The notes under the pieces were generated by a model that did no database searches, was not told where the DNA came from, and was given only the letters and a program-made list of their open reading frames with translations. From Anaerolineales bacterium (GTDB taxonomy: Bacteria > Chloroflexota > Anaerolineae > Aggregatilineales > UBA2796), in NCBI GenBank assembly GCA_015075625.1, contig JABTTZ010000002.1, positions 434,001 to 498,000 on the forward strand: DNA of 64,000 nt. The letters run 5' to 3'. Below, piece after piece: positions 58,484-64,000 of the stretch. The position numbers and the translations under genes are program-made. How positions within the stretch are numbered: position 1 is the stretch's first letter; each line of letters starts with the position of its first letter.

Positions 58484-58631
58484 GAGCGAATCCTTTTTTG
58501 TATGGCTAGTCAATACGGTTAGGGTGGAAGTTTTTTGTGCATTTTTCCACTTGCGAAGGGCTATTTTACCTGATTGACCTCCGGTAAGCCATGTCGTTTT
58601 CCGCAGCTTGGCTGAGGATGCGCTGTGGGGC

Positions 58632-58657
58632 GGGCAGTCATACGGGGTCGCCCCTAC
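58632..58657. repeat. Dispersed mini-palindrome (reverse of GTAGGGGCGACC family)
   Basis: CGGGCAGTCATACGGGGTCG followed by CCCCTAC is the reverse complement of the copies at 5857 and 15663, with a small deletion. It lies between the ABC-F and aldehyde dehydrogenase genes. Confidence 0.55.
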
Positions 58658-58692
58658 GGAATACCTCACGAACCGTCCTGATCGTGGGATGG

Positions 58693-60348
58693 TTATTTCG
58701 TCAGCGCCGCCCCCATCGCCGCCAGATAATCCGTATAGCCGCCGTCGTAATCTCGCGCCGCGCCATCGCGCAGTTCAACGACGCGATCCACCATCTGATC
58801 CAGGAAGTAGCGATCATGGGAGATGACGAGAATCGCCCCCTGAAAATCCTCTAAGGCGTTTTCCAGCGCCTCCACACTGGGAATATCAAGGTTATTCGTC
58901 GGCTCGTCCAGAAGCAGCAAATTCGGCTCGCTGAGCATGATCACCGCCAACTGTAGGCGGCTGCGTTCTCCGCCGCTCAGGGTGCGGATGGGCTGGCAGG
59001 CTTGGGCGTAGCCGAGGGCGAACTTACCCAAAACTGCTACCGCCTCATTTTCTGTCATCGGTTTCACATCGCGCAGGCGCTCAATGGCGGTGCGCTCTGC
59101 CCACACTTTCAGCGTTTGATGTTCCTGAGCATAGTAGCCAATCTTCGTACTCGGACCGCGTTTAATCACGCCTTCGAGGGGCGTCAGTTCCTCCAAAATC
59201 AGGCGAAACAAGACAGACTTTCCAACACCGTTCCCACCCACGATTCCCACCCGTTCGCCATGCCGCAGCAGCATGGTCACATCGCAAAAAAGCAGATCGT
59301 CGTCAAAACCCATCGCCAGGCGCTGGATTTCCAACATCTTCGCGCTGCCGCGCCATCCGGCAATCTGCATGTCCATCGTGCGGGGGGCGCGCACCCGTTC
59401 GATGATCTCGCCGCGTTCTTCCATCCGCTCTAGCATCTTGCGGCGGCTGCGGGCTTGTTTGATATGCCGTTCATCAACGACGATGCTCGCCCAATGTTCA
59501 AAGCGGGCGATTGCCGCCTCGATGCGGGCAATCTCTTTCTGTTGGGCAATGTACTGTTGGTGTTGGCGCAAGCGGCGCAGTTCTCGCTCGGTGGTATAGG
59601 CGGTGTAATTCCCCGGATAAAGCGTCAGTTTGCCATCTTCCAATGCGGCAATATGGGTGACCACCTCATCGAGAAGGTAGCGATCATGGGAGATGATCAC
59701 CACCCCGCCCGGATAGCTGCTGATGACCTTTTCCAGACCGCGTTTCGCCTCGATATCAAGGTGATTGTCGGGCTCGTCAAGGAGCAGGATCGTCGGCTGC
59801 TCCATGATCAGGCGCGTCAGCGCGACAAGTTTTTTCTGCCCACCGCTCAGTGTTTCTGTGCGAAGGGCAAATTGGGCAGCGGCGAAGCCAAACGCCGTGA
59901 GCGTATCGCGCAGGCGTCCTTCGTGCCGCGCCCCTTCCAACCGTTCGTATTCGGCAAGAGCGCTTTCTTGGCGGGCAAGCCAGCGTGTTAATTTTGCCTC
60001 GTCCCCGTAAACGGCGGGATCACCGAGGGCAGTTTCCACCCGCCGCAGTTCAGCCTCTACCGCTGCCAACGCGGGGGGCAAGACGTTTGCCGCCTCCCAG
60101 ACCGTCTGCCCCGCAGGGAGGATCACCTCTTGGGGAAGGTAGCCCACCTCTATTCCTCGCTGGCGGGTGATCGCCCCCTTATCCGGTGTGACCAAGCCCA
60201 TGATGGCGCGGAACAGGCTTGACTTTCCCGCGCCGTTCGCGCCGATCAGCCCAACGCGCTGCTGATCGTCAATCGACCACCGCAGATCGCGGAAGATCAC
60301 CCGTCCGGCATGGTTGATGGTCAGCGAATCGACTTGAATGACGTGCAT
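58693..60348 (-). CDS. ABC-F family ATPase
   Basis: 551 residues with two ATPase domains and no membrane part. Walker A: GANGAGKSSLF and GGNGVGKSVLF; signatures LSGGQKKLVAL and LSGGERSRLQLA; Walker B: LLLDEPDNHLD and LLLDEPTNNLD. The linker between domains (about 240-330, charged, with ERELRRLRQHQQYIAQQKEI) is the segment that reaches the ribosomal P/E site in this family. ABC-F proteins act on ribosomes as translation factors or ribosome protectors against antibiotics; which applies here is open. The unusual point is an intrinsic terminator in its leader at 60377-60416. Confidence 0.93.
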   Translation of the reverse strand: MHVIQVDSLTINHAGRVIFRDLRWSIDDQQRVGLIGANGAGKSSLFRAIMGLVTPDKGAITRQRGIEVGYLPQEVILPAGQTVWEAANVLPPALAAVEAELRRVETALGDPAVYGDEAKLTRWLARQESALAEYERLEGARHEGRLRDTLTAFGFAAAQFALRTETLSGGQKKLVALTRLIMEQPTILLLDEPDNHLDIEAKRGLEKVISSYPGGVVIISHDRYLLDEVVTHIAALEDGKLTLYPGNYTAYTTERELRRLRQHQQYIAQQKEIARIEAAIARFEHWASIVVDERHIKQARSRRKMLERMEERGEIIERVRAPRTMDMQIAGWRGSAKMLEIQRLAMGFDDDLLFCDVTMLLRHGERVGIVGGNGVGKSVLFRLILEELTPLEGVIKRGPSTKIGYYAQEHQTLKVWAERTAIERLRDVKPMTENEAVAVLGKFALGYAQACQPIRTLSGGERSRLQLAVIMLSEPNLLLLDEPTNNLDIPSVEALENALEDFQGAILVISHDRYFLDQMVDRVVELRDGAARDYDGGYTDYLAAMGAALTK

Positions 60349-60376
60349 GATAAAACCCTTTCACCCGACTCCTAGG

Positions 60377-60416
60377 AAAAAACAAAAAACGGCTGTGAGC
60401 GTGCGCCCACAGCCGT
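60377..60416 (-). terminator. Intrinsic terminator in the ABC-F leader (candidate attenuator)
   Basis: On the minus strand ACGGCTGTG, ten-base loop, CACAGCCGT, then TTTTTGTTTTTT. It ends 29 bases before the ABC-F start codon. No gene on this strand lies between it and the upstream promoter at 60558-60586. Confidence 0.75.
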
Positions 60417-60463
60417 GAAAGATGCCGAAATGATGCCTAAGCAAGCCCAGTCAGTTCAGCCGA

Positions 60464-60550
60464 TCAGCAGGCGCAATCCTCCCCCGGATACGCCGTCCAA
60501 GATGCCTTGCGGCAAAAAGAGAGAATAACAATCCCGCTGAAGTGAACCAT
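60464..60550 (-). CDS. Possible 28-residue leader peptide
   Basis: An ATG at 60550, one base after the predicted transcription start, opens a 28-codon frame (MVHFSGIVILSFCRKASWTA...) that ends 48 bases before the terminator stem. A leaderless leader peptide would fit ribosome-controlled attenuation. There is no ribosome site and no homology evidence, so this is tentative. Confidence 0.3.
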   Translation of the reverse strand: MVHFSGIVILSFCRKASWTAYPGEDCAC

Positions 60551-60557
60551 GCCTAAG

Positions 60558-60586
60558 ACTATAGCGCAAAGGATATTTTTTGTACA
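60558..60586 (-). promoter_or_regulatory. Candidate promoter of the ABC-F leader
   Basis: On the minus strand TGTACA (60581-60586), 17-bp spacer, TATAGT (60558-60563). The -10 is good and the -35 matches four of six. Confidence 0.5.
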
Positions 60587-60692
60587 GTCCATTACGAATA
60601 AACAGGGGCAATGGGCTGCCGTGAATGGTGCGAAATTCATGGCGGCGTGCTACACTTTTGCCACATTCAAGCGTTTTGAGAAGGGCGCGGGC

Positions 60693-61229
60693 GTGGAACA
60701 AACCATTGGCTCGTTGATTTTGTTTGGGATTATGGCTGCCGGCGCGGTTACCGCCGCACTTTGGCTTGGCTTGGTCTTATGGACGTGGCGCGATATGAAA
60801 GCGCGTTCGCGGGATAGTCTTGCTCAGATTGCGGCAACCCTCGTCGTCGCGGTGTTGAACGTTTTTGGGTTGATCATTTACCTGCTGCTCCGCCCGCGTG
60901 AAACCCTCGTCGAATCCTATGAGCGTTCCCTTGAGGAAGAAGCCCTTCTTCAGGGAATTGAGGAAAAACCTGCTTGCCCGGGTTGTGGGCGTCCGGCGAA
61001 CAGCCGCTGGCAAGTGTGTCCCTATTGCCACACGCGGCTGAAGAAACCCTGCCAACAGTGTGGCGAGATGCTTGAACTGGGGTGGAATATTTGCCCTGTC
61101 TGTGCCACCGTGCAAGCCTCCCCAGAAGGGGAGCGCCGCCGCACCGCTGGACGCGGGGGGGTGCGTCCACCGCCCCGCCGCGACCCTGATCCGAATCCTC
61201 AATTAGAATTTGTTGAAGGCGAGGACTAA
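60693..61229 (+). CDS. Membrane protein with C-terminal double zinc ribbon
   Basis: 178 residues from the GTG at 60693, with AGAAGG eight bases upstream; an upstream extension is possible but has no support. Two membrane helices (about 5-28 and 43-67; the region resembles a PLDc_N-type hairpin with WLGLVLWTWRDMKARSRDSL) are followed by eight cysteines in four pairs: CPGC, CPYC, CQQC and CPVC (about 92-140), a double zinc ribbon. The tail is rich in Arg/Pro. Probably a membrane-bound zinc-ribbon adaptor of unknown partner. It is 8 bp from the ferritin gene, so the two are likely in one operon. Confidence 0.8.
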   Translation: MEQTIGSLILFGIMAAGAVTAALWLGLVLWTWRDMKARSRDSLAQIAATLVVAVLNVFGLIIYLLLRPRETLVESYERSLEEEALLQGIEEKPACPGCGRPANSRWQVCPYCHTRLKKPCQQCGEMLELGWNICPVCATVQASPEGERRRTAGRGGVRPPPRRDPDPNPQLEFVEGED

Positions 61230-61237
61230 CTAAACCG

Positions 61238-61768
61238 ATGCTCACTGAAACGATGACAGCGGCGCTGAACGCGCAGATCAACAAAGAACTGCGTGCCTTC
61301 TATACCTATCTTTCTATGGCAGCCTATTTTGAAGACGATGGCTTGAAGGGCTTCGCCGCATGGATGCGCCATCACGCCGAGGAAGAGATGCTTCACGCCA
61401 TGAAGATTTACGATTTTGTCCTCCAGAGGCGCGGACGGGTAACTCTGCAAGCGATTGACGCCCCTCGTGCTTCGTGGGAAAGCGCAAAAAACGCCTTTGA
61501 GGATGCGCTTCATCACGAGCAGAATGTCACAGCCTCCATTCACGCCCTTGTTGATACCGCCCGTAAAGAGGGCGACCATGCCACCGAGACATTCCTCATT
61601 TGGTTTGTCAACGAACAGGTAGAGGAAGAAGAAATCGTTGATGAGGTGCTGCAAAAAGTAACCCGCATTGGCGACTTTGCCCCCGCCCTATTCTTGCTGG
61701 ATCGGGATTTGGCAACTGACGCCGCTGCCGCTGCCACAAGCGCAGAGGGTACATCGGAAGGGGCGTAA
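61238..61768 (+). CDS. ftnA: Ferritin
   Basis: 176 residues of the non-heme ferritin type. The ferroxidase ligands are present: Glu in INKELRAFYTYLSMA (about 17), the EEEMLHA motif (about 47-53), Glu in HHEQNVT near 94 and QVEEE near 127-131. It oxidises and stores iron in a 24-subunit shell. The C-terminal 20 residues are an Ala/Thr-rich extension. It sits between a zinc-ribbon membrane protein and an HTH gene with short gaps (8 and 9 bp), suggesting one transcript. Confidence 0.93.
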   Translation: MLTETMTAALNAQINKELRAFYTYLSMAAYFEDDGLKGFAAWMRHHAEEEMLHAMKIYDFVLQRRGRVTLQAIDAPRASWESAKNAFEDALHHEQNVTASIHALVDTARKEGDHATETFLIWFVNEQVEEEEIVDEVLQKVTRIGDFAPALFLLDRDLATDAAAAATSAEGTSEGA

Positions 61769-61777
61769 ATCAGGCGG

Positions 61778-62374
61778 ATGGATGAGGTGTGGCTGAGCTT
61801 AGCAGAGGCAGCAAAGCGCTTGGGCGTTCACCCGGCAACGGTACGCGCTTGGGCGGATCGCGGCGTGCTGCCCTCACAGCGCACCCCGGGCGGGCACCGG
61901 CGCTTCAAGCCTGCCGATCTAGAGGCGTGGCAAGCCGGACGAAGTGCCGGCTCTGTCGAGGCGCAGCTGCTTGTCCAAAGTGCGATGGGGCGTTTCCGCC
62001 TAGAAATTGGCGAACGCGGGCTGGCAGACGCCCCCTGGTATCAGGCGCTTGATCCCGTTGCCCGTGATGCGATGAGCGCCTACGGACGCCAACTGATGGA
62101 TATCCTTGTCCAGTACCTTGCCACTGGGGACGATGCCCTCCTGAAACAGGCTGAGGTTATTGGCACGCGCTATGCCGAGACGATACGGGCGCAAAACCTG
62201 AAACTCTCCCAAGCGGTGCAGGGCTTTTTCATCTTTCACGATCTGCTGCTTAATGCGGTGATCCAGTGGATTGAGGCGGGACGTATGGGGGGCGATCAGG
62301 GCGGCGCCCTTCGCAAAGTGAACACCTTCACCCACACGATTATCATCGCGCTGGTGGCTGCCTATGAGTCGTGA
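61778..62374 (+). CDS. HTH (MerR/excisionase-type) protein with RsbRD-like helical domain
   Basis: 198 residues. Residues 5-50 are a MerR-type winged HTH (LSLAEAAKRLGVHPATVRAW, TPGGHRRFKPADLEAW). Residues about 70-195 form an all-helical domain resembling the RsbR N-terminal/histidine-kinase-like sensor region, without a phosphorylatable motif. It is probably a ligand- or stress-responsive DNA-binding protein. Nine bases after ferritin and overlapping the sortase start by 11 bp, so it may regulate its own operon. Confidence 0.8.
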   Translation: MDEVWLSLAEAAKRLGVHPATVRAWADRGVLPSQRTPGGHRRFKPADLEAWQAGRSAGSVEAQLLVQSAMGRFRLEIGERGLADAPWYQALDPVARDAMSAYGRQLMDILVQYLATGDDALLKQAEVIGTRYAETIRAQNLKLSQAVQGFFIFHDLLLNAVIQWIEAGRMGGDQGGALRKVNTFTHTIIIALVAAYES

Positions 62375-63233
62375 GCGAGCGCGGCGCGGTAAACGGAAGC
62401 CGCCCACCGAGAATGTATCGTTCCTCGCTGGCGGGCTTCTCCTCCTTCTGACGATGGGGGGTGTCTTTCTCCTCGTTGTCACGCTCACCCAGTTTTCACG
62501 TACCGTCCTTGCCCCGTCCGTCGCCGTCCTTCCCACTCCCGCCGCCGAAGGATGGTGGATGGGCGCTGTTTTTGAAAATACAGCAACACCCCCGCCCACC
62601 ACAACGCCCCTCTCACTCTTTACAGGGCTGAACCCAACGGCTGCCTCCACGAGTGTTTCTGCACCGTCTCTCTTAGCCCAAACGGTGACCCCAACAGAAG
62701 TTTTAGCGTGGACGCCCCCGCCGCTTCTCTCGCCAACCCCAACCGCCACCCCTCGACAAGAGCGGGCAACTGTCGTCGCCTTTGCCCCAGTGGATGTGCG
62801 CCCGCCCCCATCCGATCAGTTCCGCCTCCAAATTCCCAAACTGGGGCTTGATCTCCCTGTGATCAATGCCCGCTTCACGGGGACAACATGGGATTTCAGC
62901 TATATCACCTCGCAGGCGGCACACTTAGAGGGCTTGGCACTTCCCGGTGCGGGAAATACAGTGATTGGAGCGCACAGCGAACTGGCAAAACGGGCGCGGG
63001 GACCCTTCTATGACCTGAAACTGCTCCGTCCGGGGGATGTGATCAGCGTTTGGCGTGGGGGCGTGGAATACCGCTATGTTGTCCAGCGTTCGTGGTTGGT
63101 TGTCCCTTCGGATATTAGCCCCATCAATCAGAGGGTGGGGGATGTGTTGACGTTGTTAACGTGCGACGGGTACAACAGTCGCACCAGTGACTATGACACC
63201 CGTCTGATTGTTCGGGCGACGCGGACAAGCTGA
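62364..63233 (+). CDS. Sortase (class D/E-like)
   Basis: 289 residues. A basic N terminus and one membrane helix (about 21-43) are followed by a long Thr/Pro-rich linker and, from about 150, the sortase beta-barrel. The catalytic triad is visible: His in TVIGAHSEL (about 195), Cys in LLTCDGYN (about 271) and Arg in YDTRLIVRA (about 282). It cleaves sorting signals and links proteins to cell wall or pilin subunits. No sorting-signal substrate was noticed next to it. The start ATG overlaps the HTH gene. Confidence 0.9.
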   Translation: MSRERARRGKRKPPTENVSFLAGGLLLLLTMGGVFLLVVTLTQFSRTVLAPSVAVLPTPAAEGWWMGAVFENTATPPPTTTPLSLFTGLNPTAASTSVSAPSLLAQTVTPTEVLAWTPPPLLSPTPTATPRQERATVVAFAPVDVRPPPSDQFRLQIPKLGLDLPVINARFTGTTWDFSYITSQAAHLEGLALPGAGNTVIGAHSELAKRARGPFYDLKLLRPGDVISVWRGGVEYRYVVQRSWLVVPSDISPINQRVGDVLTLLTCDGYNSRTSDYDTRLIVRATRTS

Positions 63234-63388
63234 GTGCAAAGATGGAATGTGGACCCGCTGCTTTAAGGCTTGTCTGGTACTTGTGGATAAGGGTCGCCAT
63301 AGCCATGAGTGGGCGATCCACAAAACGATGGTCACAGGGAAAGGGGGTGGAGAGAGCCCCCGCCTCTATTTACGGAGTGAGGGTTTCC

Positions 63389-63438
63389 AAGCCCCGAAGA
63401 GGTGGTTATTCTTAGCCCGACATTTTAGCGGCGGGCGA
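63389..63438. repeat. Dispersed hairpin repeat (GCCCCGAAGGGGT family), copy 2
   Basis: AAGCCCCGAAGAGGTGGTTA ... TTTTAGCGGCGGGCGA. The gap 63234-63647 holds no supported gene; it is filled by this repeat, the next copy and related GGGGCTAAAGCCGCCGCG sequence. Confidence 0.65.
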
Positions 63439-63528
63439 GTGCGGGGGTGAAGGCGCGGGGCTAAAGCCGCCGCGCTAGGAATGATCACCCCGTTGGGGCT
63501 GAAAGATGCATAGCGGCTTTTTGCCTTT

Positions 63529-63578
63529 AAGCCCCGAAGGGGTGGCTGCTTTCAGCCCGCTGCTTCAGCGGCGGGCGA
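63529..63578. repeat. Dispersed hairpin repeat, copy 3
   Basis: AAGCCCCGAAGGGGTGGCTG CTTTCAGCCCGCTGC then TTCAGCGGCGGGCGACT. Nearly identical, in reverse orientation, to 23359-23404. Confidence 0.7.
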
Positions 63579-63647
63579 CTCGCCCCTACGCGGAGGCGAG
63601 GTAGGGGGATGGGGGGGTTTCTAGCAATCATTGTCGTTGGCTGCTGC

Positions 63648-64000
63648 TCAACGGACGCCCACCCCATAGATTTTCATGTAAATCTCGTACTGTTCATAAA
63701 TACGACGGACATAGGTGCGCGTTTCCTCAAAGGTGATCGCTTGCACAAACAAATCGGGATCGCTGTTGGAAATACGCAGCCATTCAGCACTGTTGCCGGG
63801 ACCGCCGTTATAAGCTGCTAACGCCGCATAGACCTTACCATCGAACACATTCAACTGCTCAGCGAGGTAGAAAATCCCAAAAGGGACGTTGATATAGGGA
63901 CGATAGAGGTCTGCCGTTTGGAAATTCGTATAGCCTAACTGACGGGCGATGTAGTCACCGGTGGGAGGGATAATCTGCATCAAGCCCCGCGCCGCCGCGC
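63648..64000 (-). CDS. Lytic transglycosylase (SLT domain), 5' end outside window
   Basis: The frame is open to the right edge: AAARGLMQIIPPTGDYIA is the conserved SLT block (normally SxAGAxGLMQxMPxTA) that follows the catalytic glutamate, which would lie just outside. Then LYRPYINVPFGIFYLAEQL, AALAAYNGGPGN (the AYNxGxG motif) and the C-terminal RTYVRRIYEQYEIYMKIYG complete a Slt70-like catalytic domain. It cuts peptidoglycan glycan strands, forming anhydro-muramyl ends, outside the membrane. Only the last 117 codons are in the window. Confidence 0.9.
   Translation of the reverse strand, partial: AAARGLMQIIPPTGDYIARQLGYTNFQTADLYRPYINVPFGIFYLAEQLNVFDGKVYAALAAYNGGPGNSAEWLRISNSDPDLFVQAITFEETRTYVRRIYEQYEIYMKIYGVGVR

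Noticed and set aside
57833-58522. 229-codon frame opposite the aldehyde dehydrogenase
   Set aside because: Antisense shadow of a well-supported gene.
63208-63450. 80-codon frame after the sortase
   Set aside because: It starts within the sortase and ends in the hairpin repeat; no homology seen.

Overview
The window most likely comes from a Chloroflexota bacterium of the Anaerolineae type. This is inferred, not proven. The grounds are the moderately high GC content, a 23S-5S rRNA unit with no 16S gene in front of it, many lipoproteins plus a sortase (a one-membrane envelope), dispersed GC-rich palindromic repeats, and the overall gene mix.

Layout. (1) 1-5.8 kb, + strand: an overlapping operon of a large TPR protein (cut by the left edge), a stand-alone protein resembling the cytoplasmic domain of the type III export gate FlhA/SctV, a small beta-propeller-like protein and a lipoprotein. 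(2) 5.9-23.2 kb: mostly housekeeping and scattered single genes: asnS, a biotin carrier protein, a secreted TolB-like/SH3 protein, tRNA-Thr, a DivIVA-like coiled-coil protein with coaD, an aldehyde dehydrogenase, a pentapeptide-repeat protein, DinB, RNase HI, an M29 aminopeptidase, initiator tRNA-Met, a chromate transporter, a lipid-anchored class B penicillin-binding protein, a polytopic membrane protein and an SDR dehydrogenase. (3) 23.2-25.2 kb: a gene graveyard with remnants of a Dam-type methylase, a GT2 glycosyltransferase, an IS200/IS605 transposase and a STAS/SpoIIAA-like protein, among repeats.

(4) 25.2-44.9 kb: a large carbohydrate locus. Eleven genes run leftward from 42.3 kb: a periplasmic-type binding protein, a giant lipoprotein binding protein, two pairs of ABC permeases, an NHL-TPR-Yip1 membrane protein, a DUF5696-like secreted protein, a LacI regulator, a GH144-like (Glycoamylase fold) enzyme and a GH35 enzyme. 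A GH3 beta-glucosidase runs rightward. Between the two arms lie two consensus-like promoters facing each other, with two identical LacI-type palindromes between them. GH144, GH35 and GH3 together suggest import and intracellular breakdown of beta-1,2-gluco-oligosaccharides (inference). No ABC ATPase is encoded here, so a shared one elsewhere is expected.

(5) 45.0-49.3 kb: tRNA-Met, an RHS-repeat remnant, tRNA-Ala, then a 23S-5S rRNA unit with a strong promoter, an intrinsic terminator inside its leader, a boxA-like site and a long processing stem. (6) 49.4-64 kb: a cNMP-binding histidine kinase, a cytochrome P450, a family 4 uracil-DNA glycosylase ending in a beta-clamp-like motif, an M32 carboxypeptidase, aspS, a cupin, a second aldehyde dehydrogenase whose stop codon lies in a MITE-like repeat, an ABC-F ATPase with a terminator in its leader, a zinc-ribbon membrane protein with ferritin, HTH and sortase genes behind it, and a lytic transglycosylase cut by the right edge.
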